Assembly: GCF_000276665.1 (NCBI RefSeq)
Contig: NW_004955487.1
Location: 5,037,856-5,101,855, forward strand
DNA: 64,000 nucleotides
Source: Chinchilla lanigera
Taxonomy: Eukaryota; Chordata; Mammalia; Rodentia; Chinchillidae
Direction of reading: 5' to 3'
Shown: positions 46,414 through 57,112 of the stretch, piece after piece
Numbering within the stretch: position 1 is the first letter of the stretch
How the letters are laid out: the number at the start of each line of letters is the position of its first letter
Translations under genes and position numbers: made by a program
The notes under the pieces: model-generated
What the model saw: the letters and a program-made list of their open reading frames with translations, nothing else
Databases searched by the model: none
What the model was told of the DNA's origin: nothing

Positions 46414-46759
46414 CCAGGGGTGGTGGCACACACCTGTCACCCCCGCACTCTGGAAGGCTGAGGCAGGAGGATCTCAAGTTGAACCACAGCCTGGGCAATT
46501 TAGTGACTTAGCAGGACTTTGTCTCAAAACAGAAAAGGGCTGGGGATGTAACTCATGAAGTATGAAGGCCCTGTGTTCAATCCCCAGTACTGGGGGCTGG
46601 GGATTTAGCTCAGCGGCAAAAGCGCCTGCCTGGCAAGCGCAAGGTCGTGAGTTCGGTTCCTGGTACCAGAGAAAAACCAAAAAAAAGAAAAACCGAAAAA
46701 CCGAAAAACCAATCCCCAGTACTGCGGAAAAAAAAAAACAAAAAACAGGTTGTGAAGTA
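46414..46759 (+). mobile_element. B1-dID SINE interrupted by a nested ID
   Basis: B1 half ccaggggtggtggcacacac to ctttgtctcaaaacag and ID half gggctggggatgtaactc to caatccccagtactg end at 46592. The interrupted tail resumes at 46711 (aatccccagtactgcgg, A-run). Confidence 0.9.
46593..46710 (+). mobile_element. ID SINE nested in B1-dID, with 14-bp target duplication
   Basis: Reads gggctggggatttagctcag, gcgcctgcctggcaagcgca, gagttcggttcctggtacca, then a tail with three gaaaaacc units. aatccccagtactg flanks it at 46579-46592 and 46711-46724. Confidence 0.95.
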
Positions 46760-47434
46760 TATAAATGCAAGGAAAAAAAGGATATAATAGAAAAACCCAA
46801 CTCAGATGAAGGTTTAGGGTAGGTGCTATTCCTTGAATAGCTGCAGGCCTCTTTGGCAGGACATGTGTTCCGCTGTCTAGAGGACAAGTGGGAGCCAGCA
46901 GATCGCGGCATGGGGGGCAGGAGAAGCCAGACTGGCATGAAACCAGAGTGGACAGAAAACCCTTAGGGAAGCGGGTGGCCATGACGTCCTGTCCAAGGTG
47001 AAGATTTTGACTCCATGCATTGGTGTACACAGAGGATTCGCTCCCTGGGGGCTCCTCCCTGTGCCGGGCCCTGTTCAGACCTATGGTATCCCAGGGAGGC
47101 CAGAAGAGAGCAGGTAGTGAGCTGAGTCTGAGAGCTCGGCCTTGGGGTGAGGGAGCTGAGATGAGTGGAGGCAATGGCAAGCTGCTCAGTGTAACTCAAA
47201 GAAGCCAGCTGGGACAAGAGGGGGTGTGGGCGGTCGCTTAGGGACCTGTGAGCCCAGCCGGAAATGGCTGGTCTGGACTGGCCCGCGGGGGTGGGAGCCT
47301 CGCCTCCAGGTAACCTGCTTACCTTTCCCCAGCCTAAAGTGTCATGCTGTGTCCTGTGCCCTCCCCTGAGCCTCTGCTCTTCCCCAGGGCCAAGCTCCTG
47401 AGGGGGTTCTTGTTTTTCCATTATTTTCCCTTAG

Positions 47435-47640
47435 TACATTGCTTGTGAGGAGTGGTGCCTGGAAGTAACACATCTTAGTTCTTTTTATGTCTCCTCCCCG
47501 CCCCCCGCATCTCAGTCCCCTTCCTGTTTGCAAAAGACCCATCTCCCAGTTTACTATTGTCTTTTCTTTTTTTTTTTTTTTTTTTTTGCTTTTTATTTAT
47601 ATTTTGGGTTTCTCACAGGAGAGAAAACCACACTCCTTCT
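47435..47640 (-). mobile_element. L1 3'-end relic with T-run, antisense
   Basis: gtgaggagtggtgcctggaa, gcatctcagtccccttcctg, ctcccagtttactattgtct, T20, tatttatattttgggtttct. The order matches 43370-43530. Confidence 0.65.
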
Positions 47641-49121
47641 TACAGCCCTGAGGTCATTCTTGTCCCTCACGGACCCGTGGTCCTCTGTGCTCCCCAGCAC
47701 CCTCATGTGTCTCACAGCTGTCATCATCCAGCTCAGGCTCTGTCCCTGAGAGTGGGGCCAGAGTGGGGCCATGTTGTTTGTTTGTTTATTCTCCATCTCC
47801 AGGGCAAGGCGCACATACTTGGCACAGATGCATGTGCAAAAGTCACGCCATTGCCTTTGCTGTGGTGACACCATGCTCTGCTGCCACAGCTGGGGACAGA
47901 CAGCAAAGGAGTGTGGGTGCAGTGGTTCATCCTCTGCTAAAGGAGAGCTGGGCTGGGGAAGAGCATCCTAAAACATTTTCCAGAAAAATTCTTTGACAGA
48001 CACTCAAAATCCTGTCTGTGACATCGACAGTGACACCCAGATCACCTCTTCCACTCTCCTTGCAACCTGGCCAGAGGCAGTTTAGGAAGTGGGTCGCTTC
48101 CTTACTGATATTTTATTTTTAGCAAGAAGCTATTCTAAGATTTCCTTTTTCTTCTTTATTTTGCCCAAACTGTCAGTTGGGTAGCAACAGACTTGTGGAA
48201 AAGTGAACTAGTTGGCCTTTTATGGGCATGAACTGGGTAAACTTTTAAAGGACACATCTTGCGTTACTTCCTTTGTGGATGAGCGAGTGAGGGATACAGT
48301 GTCTGTGACTGCCCGCTCTTCGGATCAGTCCAGCAGCTCTGTTTTGATTCATGTTTCGGGCATAAAACCTGGAATCCAAGAGCTTGGACCGCAGCCGTTG
48401 TGCTGTGCTTGTGCCTCGAGTGTGGGGGTCCTGCATCACCTCCCAAGCGCTCCCCACCTCTCCTTCTCAGCCCTCGGCCAACTGTGCCAAGGCTTGTGCC
48501 CCACCACACTGTCCTCTGGGGCAGTGAGAGGCCACTGTGTGTCCCAAGCCCCTCGGAATCATGTTTGGATGCCGTGGAAGTACTGAGATGTGCATGCTTT
48601 TGCTTTTTACTCACTTTTTGTGGCCCCTTGTATTTGTGAAGAATATGTCATGCTCTTTATCTCTGAATTCTAAATTTGTATCTTTATCTCATTCTTTGGC
48701 ACATGCGAAGGTGTGTGTTAGTGTGTGCTGCTCCGAGGAGGAAGCTGCTCTCTAGCGGAATGGAGAGGCAGGGCGGCCTCTGAGTGGTGACTGTGGACTG
48801 GGATGTCCTGTTCCAAAAGGGGAAAGGAGCATGGAGTTGACTTGTGCTTTGAGCACAAGCATGCTGAGGCCCACGATGGCAGCTGTCTCTCTCTGGACTC
48901 GAGTGCTAAGTCAGAGGGACTCCGGTCCAGGAGCCCTGGGAAGGATGCTCCTGTGTGAGGAGTATGGGGAAGTGGGACGGGCACATGTGGACGAACCCTT
49001 GGTGGCTTAGAGTGTTGTGATCTGTGAAGCCTGGAGTGGGGAGCAGACAGCCTCACATGGGGTGCAGAGGAGGGCTGGTGATGGTAAGTGGGTGCATTTT
49101 CACAGCTTGACCATCTGGTCG

Positions 49122-49250
49122 AGCCAGGTGTGGTGTCATGGTGTTGCTGATAATCCCAGCATTTGGGAGGCTGAGGCAGGAGAATTGCCTTGAGTTTGGG
49201 GCCAGCCTGGACTACATAGTGAGACCCTTTTTTAAAAAAAAGAAAAAAGA
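49122..49250 (+). mobile_element. B1 SINE without internal duplication
   Basis: Sense copy: gagccaggtgtggtgtcatg, taatcccagcatttgggagg, gccagcctggactacatag, A-rich tail with an aagaaaaaag pattern. Confidence 0.88.
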
Positions 49251-49577
49251 ATCTGGTCAGGCAGGCTAGAAAATATTTAATAGGAAGAACATTTGACTTG
49301 GTAATGTTGATGATAAATGCTTTGGAATGGAAGGTTGGAAATGGTAAAGGGCTCAAGCTAGGAACATATCACTTGCACTTGTGTTTAGGGATGTCTCTGG
49401 CCAACAGCGGTCAGCAGAGCAGCCCTCTCACCCTTCCTCTTCTTGAACCTGTCCCTAGTGCCAGACCTGAGTGCATTTCAAAGGTGCCTGGGTGGCATTA
49501 GCGCCCCAGGAGAGCACAGAAGGGTTACACATTCCATGTAGGAGGGTTTCTAGTCATTGACTAGATGGGGGAGGCAT

Positions 49578-49711
49578 CCACATCTTAAACTCAAGGGGCT
49601 GGGGATTTAGCTCAGTGGCACAGTGCCTGCTTGGCAAGCGGAAGGTCATGAGTTCGATCCTGGTACTGGAAAAAAAACAAAACAAAAAAAAGAAACCACA
49701 TCTTAAACTCA
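49578..49711 (+). mobile_element. Young ID SINE with perfect 16-bp target duplication
   Basis: The element at 49594-49695 reads ggggctggggatttagctca, gcctgcttggcaagcggaag, gagttcgatcctggtactgg, then AAAAC-type tail. ccacatcttaaactca flanks both sides (49578-49593, 49696-49711). Confidence 0.97.
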
Positions 49712-50692
49712 GATCTGTGTTGTTCTTCCTCTCACACTGTCTGGTGCCATACCGGGAGTGAGGCCTGTGACAAGACGCGTGTTCCCAAGCCCTGGGTGCC
49801 ACCCCAGGCCTGTCCCCTGATGGAGTCAGCTGGTCACCGCAGCACACAGCCATGCACCTGTTCTGGCTCCCCAGGGCCACCTTGGCTTTATCCGCGTGAT
49901 CTCCATCCTGTTCCCCAGTGTAGCACCCCACTGTCATGCTCTGTCTCCCACTCCCGCTCTTCCTTCCTGCCGATTTTCCATGAATTTGAAGCAATTTGAG
50001 GAAATAGTTGCATAAAGAAAAGCCATCCTTGACAGAAGGGAACAGTTCTGCTTCTCATTCCCATGACGCTGCCTTTCTTCGGAATTTCCTCCCCATGCAG
50101 AAGGGATGTGGGCTCTGTGCTGCCACGGTGCCAGGGACGGGTGGTACAGAGGTGGCAGAGCCTGACTTCCACTCTCACTGTGGCGACAGACACTTGTGTA
50201 GATCGTGCTGGCTCCCGGCACTCGGCCAGCAGAAGAAAGGTCACTAGGTGAGGTGAGGGTGGAGCACGTTCCTGCGGGGCCGGGAGAGGACCAGGCCCTT
50301 CCCATCCTCGGGCTCCAGTCCTGCAGCCCTCCTGACCCACAGCTCTGCGCTTGCCTTCCCTCCCTCCCTCCCTGGAGGGGCCCAGCTGAGGACCGATACA
50401 CTGTTCTCTCAGCCTCCTGTGCATAACACCCACCATGGGGCCACTGCTGGGTTTAAAAAAAAAACCCAACATAAACACGTGAGAGGCAGGTCACATTTTG
50501 AAACTGGCTTCTGTGGTGTCCAGGGGACAGAGTTAGCGACTTCTGTGCCTGAATCCTTTCCTGCCAGGGCCAGGCACTGGATCCCAGCGTTCCCTCCTGG
50601 AACATTGAGTGTGGTGGGCAAAGTATATGTTAAGTAATCACACTCCTGGAGACATAGTGGGAAGCTTTTTGGAGCAAAGGACAAGATACACC

Positions 50693-50859
50693 AGGAGAAC
50701 TCTATTTTTGAGACAGGGTCTCACTACGTAGTCTAAGATACCCTTGAACTCACTATGTTGCCTGAGTTGGCCTTGAATGTGCAGTGGTCCTCCTGCCTCA
50801 GCCTCCCAAGTGCTGGGATTACAGGCGTGCGCCACCACGTCTGACTCAAGGAGAACTCT
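50693..50859 (-). mobile_element. B1 SINE with internal duplication and target duplication
   Basis: Antisense element at 50704-50848 (atttttgagacagggtctca to caccacgtctgactca). aggagaactct flanks it at 50693-50703 and 50849-50859. Confidence 0.95.
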
Positions 50860-51740
50860 TTTTAAAGTGAGGATGAAAGAAGGCCTCACAAAGGAGGCAG
50901 TGTTTACCTTAAAACCTGAAGAACGAGCAGGCACATCTGGGTGAAACACAATGCAGGAGAGGTCTAGAGCGAGGGGCAGCAGTGTGTGCAGGAGAGAGGC
51001 CGCTGTGTGTGGACTGTGTGGGTCAGGGCTGAATTGCATGGCAGGCCAGGCCCGTCAGCTTCACCCGGAGCCCACAGGGGCACCTTTTCTCCTCCCTGTC
51101 TGTAGCGCCCTGATTACCAGCCGCCAGTCACTGCAGAAGACTCGTCTGCCTCCCTTATATTTCCTGAGTCACTTGCTGTACCTGACCTCACGCACTGGGT
51201 TCTGAGCTTTAAAAAAAAAAAAACAAAAACCAAGAGAAAGATTCCTTTTGATATTTAACCTTAAGTTCTACAACCATGCTTTCCTCTTCTGTAGATGGAG
51301 CAAAGCCATTTGTGTGCCTCGAAGTTGTCTGGCTTTTTCCACCTTCTTTCTCTTCTGCAGTTAGCCGTTGCCTGTCGCAGACGATTCTCCAGTGTCTTAT
51401 TCCTGTTTGCAATTTATTTATTCTTCCTTTAGCCGCTCAGTTGACTCCCAAATCAAAGTTCTTTTTGCCATTGTCTGTAGAATCCTATTTCCCATTATAG
51501 AAGGAAAATTTAGGTCTCATTTTATATGGGTCAAGAGAAATCACAAACGCTCAGGTTTATTACAGTTTCTTCTCTAGTCCCTTCTCCGAATTTTGAGTGT
51601 CATTTTATTTTTGATTTGCTTTTTAAATTTCTGTTCATACAGACTTTGTCCCCCCAGGCATCATAGAATGACCAGTCACTTTCCTATAAAGTTTTTCTCC
51701 ATCTAACAGAAGTATGTTCTATTTCTTGCGTTACCCCTAG

Positions 51741-51816
51741 CTTTTTCCAGGATGGACTGAAAGCAGTAGAGAGCCTCAAACCTTCCATCGAGACGCTGTC
51801 CACAGACCTCCACACG
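51741..51816 (+). CDS. ASAP2: ASAP2 coding exon: BAR domain C-terminal part (residues ~229-254)
   Basis: A 76-base exon after ttacccctag and before donor gtgagt. Its first base completes asparagine, then FFQDGLKAVESLKPSIE and TLSTDLHT follow, 25 codons, ending in phase 0. NFFQDGL is shared with ASAP1, while the rest is ASAP2-type (ASAP1: KTADKLKQYIEKLAADLYN). It forms part of the last long BAR helix. Only 226 bases separate it from the next exon. Confidence 0.97.
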
Positions 51817-52042
51817 GTGAGTCGCGTCCCTCCATGGGGGTCTAGCCTTGCTTATGTGACCTGCGTTTTCCTTCAGTGTGCAAGATGTGTGGCCAGAAAA
51901 GAAGAGCTTCATCAGAGGTGGGGTCCCAGCCTCTGCCCTGGCCGGAGGGAGGGGTGACTACACACAGGTGGAGGTGCCTGGAGCACCAGCCACCTCCCAG
52001 GGCTGCAGGCTGACTCTTCCCTGCTTTGTTTGCTTCATGAAG
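51817..52042 (+). other. ASAP2: Short ASAP2 intron, 226 bp
   Basis: It starts gtgagt and ends ttcatgaag. No repeat has inserted in it. The acceptor tract (ttccctgctttgtttgcttc) is pyrimidine-rich but is followed by atga before the final ag. Confidence 0.95.
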
Positions 52043-52129
52043 ATCAAGCAGGCCCAGGATGAAGAAAGAAGGCAGCTCATACAGCTTCGAGATATTTTGA
52101 AGTCAGCACTGCAGGTTGAGCAGAAAGAG
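52043..52129 (+). CDS. ASAP2: ASAP2 coding exon: end of BAR domain (residues ~255-283)
   Basis: An 87-base exon, 29 codons, phase 0 at both ends, after tgaag and before gtgagg. It encodes IKQAQDEERRQLIQL and RDILKSALQVEQKE, the C-terminal end of the last BAR helix, rich in Glu, Arg and Gln. ASAP1 has KQTQDEEKKQLTALRDLIKSS here, so this is ASAP2. A B1-dID SINE begins about 33 bases past the donor. The start is set by homology; the upstream reading frame is open for several codons but has no family match. Confidence 0.97.
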
Positions 52130-52161
52130 GTGAGGGGATTTAATTTTGACAGAGCACCGTA

Positions 52162-52344
52162 TGAGCTGGGTGTGTTGGCCCGTCTGTACATCTCGGCTTC
52201 TGAGGAGGCTGAGGCAGGAGGATCGAAAATTCAAGCCCAGCCTGGGCAACTTAGTCTCTTAACAAGAACTTGTCTCATAGTAAAAAAGGGCTGGGGATGT
52301 AACTCAGGGTGAAGGCCCTGGGTGTAGTCCCTGTACCCTGTACT
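52162..52344 (+). mobile_element. B1-dID dimeric SINE close to a splice donor
   Basis: B1 half gagctgggtgtgttggccc to gaacttgtctcatagt, ID half gggctggggatgtaactcag to gtgtagtccctgtaccctg. It begins about 33 bases past the donor at 52130. Confidence 0.9.
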
Positions 52345-52785
52345 TAAGAGGTCTGGCCTGAGGCCTGAGGCCCCGTCTCCTGGGGCTCCCTGTGCACATA
52401 GACCCTGCCTCGCGAGAAGTTCTCAGTGTCTCTCAGGTCGTCCGCTGCCATTTGTGCCATTTATTTTGTCCCTCAGCCTCTGGTTCACCTGCCTTGACAT
52501 GTGTGGGCCCAGCCCCTTGGGGTGGGCACAGAATAGGTGACCTTTGGGGTGGGTCTCCACCTGCCACTGTATGTACAAGATGTGAGGCGTCAGCCTTCGT
52601 CACAGCTGCCTCCCTTGGCAGACATCTGTGGCTTCTCCATGTAGTGACATCTTTGTGTGCTTATGCACCAGCAGGTTTTTTTGGGGGGGAGGGGCTTGTG
52701 AAAAAAAACGTAAAAGATACATTTTAAAGGCAATTTTATGATATGTTCACCAGTGTGGGTATTGTAATATGAATTTTTCCTTCCC

Positions 52786-52880
52786 TTGAAAAGGGTCTCA
52801 GTATGTTGCCCTAGGCTGGCCCCAAACTCATAGGTTCAAGTGGTCCTCCTGCCTCAGCCTCCATAATAGCTAGGATAAAA
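52786..52880 (-). mobile_element. B1-type SINE, degraded and 5'-truncated
   Basis: Antisense: gaaaagggtctcagtatgtt, aggctggccccaaactca, ctcctgcctcagcctcc, atagctaggataaaatg. Confidence 0.75.
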
Positions 52881-53658
52881 TGCGATGTTAACATAAATAT
52901 ACTTCTTTGTTAATGAGGGAATGTGCCTGAATGGTACCCACTAGATTTTAGATAAATGACTATTGAACTACTTACCAGAGCATAAAGTTTACTGTTGGCA
53001 GTCTGTCATAAGTTCTTGTACTATAACTGAATATTACTGTTTTTCTCCCAAATGCATTTACCTTTTGTGACCGAAGTCTAGGAGAGTAAGTAGTTCAATT
53101 CTTTTAATAAATTGGAGAATTTTGCATGCTTTGTTTATGAACTTCAAAAATATGTATTTTTTTCTTTGTATATCTTAATGGCTAGTAGCACTTTAGGTTT
53201 CAGCTCTTCTTTCATGGTAGCAGATTTTACTAAAGGCCACAGAGCTTGCATGCACTAAGGGGAATCCAGGGTTTATACTTGGATTATTGTTCCGTCGTCC
53301 CTCCCTTTAGCAAGGCTGAATTCTGAGCATTCTTTTGGACCCTTGGAATCCACTTTTCTGGCTTCCCCAGGTACCCCACTCCAGGTCCAGCCAGAACCCC
53401 TTCTCCCCATACACTCTGCCGTGGGTGTGATTAGATTGATTAGATTGACGCCTTGGCCAGGTGAGTATCACCTGAAGCTTGACTGGACCTTTATTCAGGT
53501 ATAGAAGACTTTTGTTGTGTCACCTACATCCTAGGTCACCTTGAGGATGCCGAAGATAATAGCAGGTTCAATTTACATGAAAGTTTTCTCTTTTCTGTGA
53601 ATTTTAGATTTCACACGATAGCTTCAGATTTGTCTGCATGTTTTGATTGAGTCAAGAC

Positions 53659-53791
53659 TGGCTGGACATGATGGTGTGTGTCTGTAATCTCAGCACTTGG
53701 GAGGCTGAGGTAGGAGGATCACTGAGAGTTCAAGGCTAGCGTGGGCCACATAGCAATATCCTGTCTCAAAAAAATAAACAAAAAAGAAATG
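53659..53791 (+). mobile_element. B1 SINE without internal duplication
   Basis: Sense copy: actggctggacatgatggtg, taatctcagcacttgggagg, gttcaaggctagcgtgggc, atcctgtctcaaaaaaat. Confidence 0.9.
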
Positions 53792-54439
53792 CTTGGTCTA
53801 AAGAAAAGGAAAAGACAGAATCTACTTTCCTGTGTGGCTGAAGCCTGCTTCTGTGGAGGGAAGGCCAGTGCCCTTCATTCTGCTCTGAGACCTGCACATG
53901 GGTGCCACCTGAGAGTGTGGCACAAACGCACTGCAGGGTCACCACATGACTGCACCTCTGGCTTTATGCAAGGGGTTTCTTCCCCCCAAGTTAGTCAACA
54001 TAGGTCTGGTTGTGCAGTTCTGTCTTTAGACAGGTCTGGAAGTCATACAGATGAGCAGTCTCTCTCTTTCTCTCCACGGAGTTATTCCCAACAGTGCGTA
54101 AAGCTGGCTTTGCTCTGCATCTCTGGGGCTGATGTGCAGCCATTGTCGGGGGAGTGGGGCCAGGGACGTACTCACCCCACAAACACATGCGCACTTCTGG
54201 TCGCCCAGGCCTGAGTGCTGGCGGGGGTGGGCTGGGGCCTGTGCTTGTTTGAGTCGCTCATCAACTCGGCAGTGAGCAAGGCCTTAGCACATCGTGAATG
54301 GCTCGGGTGAGGATTTTTTGTTTCTTTCGATGGCTGCAGACAGTGTTTAGGAAGTCAGTGCCAGACACTCATGTTCATAGACTGGAAGACAGCACAGCGA
54401 CAGTGACTGCGCTCCCCTGAGGGGGGAAAGACTCTGTGT

Positions 54440-55005
54440 GGTCTCCACCAGAATCACAGTCGGCTTTTGCAGAGATTAACAAGCTGATTTTAAAATTCTT
54501 ATGGACATGCAAAGGCCCAAGAATTAGCCAAAACCAACTGGGAAAAGAGCAAAGTTGGAGGGTATTTCCTGATTTGAAAGCTTAGCCACAAAGCTGTAAC
54601 AGTCAAGACATTGCGGTATTGGCATATAGCGAGACAGCTTAATCAATGAAAGAGGGTTGAGAATCTAGAAAGAAACCCCTACATTTGTGGTCACTGGGAT
54701 TTTGAACAAGGACACCAGGACAGCATGGGAGAGAATCGTCTTTTCAACAATGGTGTGGATACAACCAGATAGCCACGAGCAAAAGAATAAATTTGACTCC
54801 TGTTTTATACCGTAACTCAAAGTGGATCAAAGACCTCAGCATAATAGCTAAAGTTATAAAACTCTTACAATTATAGGTATAGATCTCCACGACTTTGAAT
54901 TCAGCATTGGTTTCTTACACGTGACCCCAGAGTACAAAGAAACTGTAGATAAATTGAACTTCATCAAAATAAAAACCTCCTGTGCTTTAAAAACCTCTTT
55001 TGAAA
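54440..55005 (+). mobile_element. L1 ORF2 3' fragment, sense, inactive
   Basis: aaaattcttatggacatgca, gattttgaacaaggacacca, gaatcgtcttttcaacaatg, gtggatcaaagacctcagca, gaacttcatcaaaataaaaa match the C-terminal part of L1 ORF2; frames are broken. Confidence 0.88.
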
Positions 55006-56325
55006 CTGTCGGGTGTCCAGGGGTCCTGGTGCTTGTTCTCGCTCTGCCTCAGGCTGCAGTGTTTGTCCCCTTCTCAGGTGACGCCGGCTGCCCTCCCTCT
55101 CTGTCCCAGCCGTGCTGTCCCCCTGCCCTGAGTGCCCTTCCTCCTGCTCTGCCAGTTCTTCCCCTCCCCTTAAAGCTCAGTCTTCCAGGCTCTCCTGGGG
55201 TTTTCTCCACTTGACTCTTCAGGTCTTGTTCCAGGTCACTTTGCTGTCCGTGCCTTCATTGTCTTGATGGCGGGGAGCGGTTTACCTGAGGTCGGGCACT
55301 GCTCCCTGTCATCAAGGAGCTCAGCCCTATCTGAAGATATCCCCAGTCAGGCAGTGGGGAGCTCCGTCCCCTCCCAGCTCTTGGCGTTCCTGCTCCCTGA
55401 GCCAATCATTGAATTTCTCTGTCCTGTTTCTTCCTCTTACTGAACGAACAGGCTCAAGCAGAGGGCGAGTTCATGATTGATAGAAACAGGCACATCTCAG
55501 CCCTCCTGGCTGACCCGGGGCCTGTCTGTTCCCACCTTGCTCTGCTGTATTCTTATGATCTGCCCGAGTTTCCAGTGCTGGCCCCAGCAGCACTGTCTGC
55601 TTGTGGCTAGGGCTGTGTGATGTCATTCGTTCCACACCTGTTAGAGGTGGGACCCTAGCCTTGGAACTCTTCATGGTTGCTGGCCCTGTGACGCTTGCGG
55701 GCTGCTGTTCCTGTGGATTCCCAGCTGGCCGCTGGGTTGGACTTTCGGTGATGACAGCTCCCCTGGGTCAGAATGGGGAGCAGTCTGGTTCCACCTGTGC
55801 TCCCCGCTTTGAGACAGAATGAGGGAGAGAGGGGAGTTGTTGGCCTATACCGACAGGCACCAGGTGTCCACACGTGTGATCGCACTCTGTGTTTGCCATC
55901 TTACTAGATATTGTTTCCTGTTGTCCAGGACAGAAACTGAGGCAGAGGACCTGTGTAACTTGTCTGTATGAATCAGAAAATAGTTTTGCGGACTTGCCTA
56001 AAAGCCCACACCCTTTGCAGTCATCACGTCCTCTTCCTTCCTGACGCTGCCTGGCCCTCTCAGGAGCCCCGGCTGTTGTCCAGGACTTAAAGCTTGTAGG
56101 AGAACAAAGCCTCTGAATGTCCGAAGGCTAATTCTGTCTACTTATTAGAAACACTGATTTTTGACAGTTCCTTCTCGCGCCTGGTGATAGATGGATTTTG
56201 TGTCCTTTTCTTGGTGTGGTAAGAATTGAAAAGCAACTTGAGGCACACATGTTCTTTGTGTACTGCTTTTTAAAGAATCAGTACCGGAGAATGTGTTATA
56301 AAGCAAGTTCTCGACCATTCTATAG

Positions 56326-56429
56326 GATTCCCAACTTCGCCAGAGTACAGCTTATAGCTTGCATCAGCCTCAGGGGAACAAGGAACACGGCACGGAGCGG
56401 AATGGCAACCTCTACAAGAAAAGCGACGG
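56326..56429 (+). CDS. ASAP2: ASAP2 coding exon: BAR-PH linker and start of PH domain (residues ~284-318)
   Basis: A 104-base exon after tctatag and before donor gtaggt. It encodes DSQLRQSTAYSLHQPQ, GNKEHGTERNGNLYKK and SD, 34 codons, plus two bases of glycine completed at 56531. It crosses from the BAR-PH linker into the first PH strand (NGNLYKK). In ASAP proteins the PH domain binds PtdIns(4,5)P2, which strongly stimulates GAP activity. Leucine in SQLR and asparagine in NGN may differ from human (I recall SQIR and NGS). ASAP1 has YGSEKKGYLLKK in this place. Confidence 0.97.
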
Positions 56430-56530
56430 GTAGGTGGTGGTGCTGGATGCTGGGGGGACGTGTACGTTCCTGATCTCCCATATCCAAAATGTCTAAGTGC
56501 TTAATTGGTTTTTTCCCATTTATCCATAAG
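56430..56530 (+). other. ASAP2: Minimal ASAP2 intron, 101 bp
   Basis: It starts gtaggt and ends tccataag. It is free of repeats and close to the minimum usual size for a mammalian intron. Confidence 0.96.
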
Positions 56531-56600
56531 GATCCGAAAAGTGTGGCAGAAAAGGAAATGTTCAGTGAAAAATGGTTTTCTGACCATATCCCACGGTACG
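56531..56600 (+). CDS. ASAP2: ASAP2 coding exon: PH domain (residues ~318-341)
   Basis: A 70-base exon after tccataag and before the consensus donor gtaagt. Its first base completes glycine, then IRKVWQKRKCSVKNG and FLTISHGT follow, 23 codons, ending in phase 0. The Arg-Lys-Val-Trp-Gln-Lys-Arg-Lys run is the basic loop and second strand typical of a phosphoinositide-binding PH domain. FLTISHGT marks ASAP2; ASAP1 has ILTISHAT. Confidence 0.98.
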
Positions 56601-56725
56601 GTAAGTATTATCTCTTGATCCGAGGTCCTCTCACCAGGGGATGGCCTGTGTTTCTTAGCCAGACAAATGGAGGTCCTTCCCTTTTCCAGAATGCAGCCTC
56701 CATGCTGGTGTGACCCACCTTCTTC

Positions 56726-57112
56726 TGGGGTGTTATGGTTTGTGTCTCGATGTCCCCCCAACACCTCATGCGGTCATGCAGCTTTTTCAGAGGTGGCTGG
56801 ATCTTGAGTGTGTGACCCTGGGATGATTTCATGGCTCAGTGCTAGACTCATGGGTGCTAGAATTAAGGGTGTGGGTGCTGCCTGCCCTGAGTGGCCTGGA
56901 AGAGACAGAAGGATAGAAAGACCTGTGGTTGGTTCTGGTCACTCTGCTGCCTTCTGTCCACCATGAACTGCGTCTCCTCTGCCATGCCACCCTGCCTTGG
57001 ATCCAGCCGACTATGGACTGAAACCTCTACACACTGTGAATGAAATAAACCTTTCCACCTTGGATATCGGGTATTTTGCCTCAGTGATGACAAAAGTAGC
57101 TCATACATGGGG
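56726..57112 (+). mobile_element. Complete MaLR-like solo LTR with 5-bp target duplication
   Basis: The LTR at 56731-57107 (377 bp) starts tgttatggtttg and ends agctcataca. tgggg flanks it at 56726-56730 and 57108-57112. It carries gactgaaacctctacacact and the polyA signal aataaa at about 57047. No internal retroviral genes are present. Confidence 0.88.

Larger units (their letters stand above)
45531..51740 (+). other. ASAP2: ASAP2 intron, 6.2 kb
   Basis: The intron runs from gtaagt to acccctag. It contains an L1 3' UTR relic, a B1-dID with an ID nested in it, an antisense L1 3' end with a long T-run, a B1, a young ID with a 16-bp target duplication, and an antisense B1 with target duplication. 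Nothing is recognised in 45956-46413, 46760-47434, 47641-49121, 49712-50692 (a short CCCT run at 50353-50374) and 50860-51740. Confidence 0.88.
52130..56325 (+). other. ASAP2: ASAP2 intron, 4.2 kb
   Basis: The intron runs from gtgagg to ttctatag. It holds a B1-dID close to the donor, two B1 copies, and an L1 ORF2 3' fragment (54440-55005). 52881-53658, 53792-54439 and 55006-56325 show no recognisable content. Confidence 0.88.

Noticed and set aside
46474..47180. Overlapping 154- and 191-codon minus-strand frames
   Set aside because: Both read through the B1-dID and ID SINEs; translations are SINE sequence.
48718..49356. 212-codon minus-strand open frame
   Set aside because: It runs through an antisense-read B1 SINE (49122-49250) and has no domain.
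29874..49695. Possible tRNA genes at ID elements (A box tagctcagtgg and B box gagttcgatcc)
   Set aside because: They have the A-rich tails, target duplications and non-foldable 3' parts of ID SINEs; they are tRNA-derived retroposons, not tRNA genes.
57047..57053. AATAAA as an ASAP2 alternative polyadenylation site
   Set aside because: It is the LTR's own signal in a solo LTR; nothing in the sequence alone shows use by the host gene.
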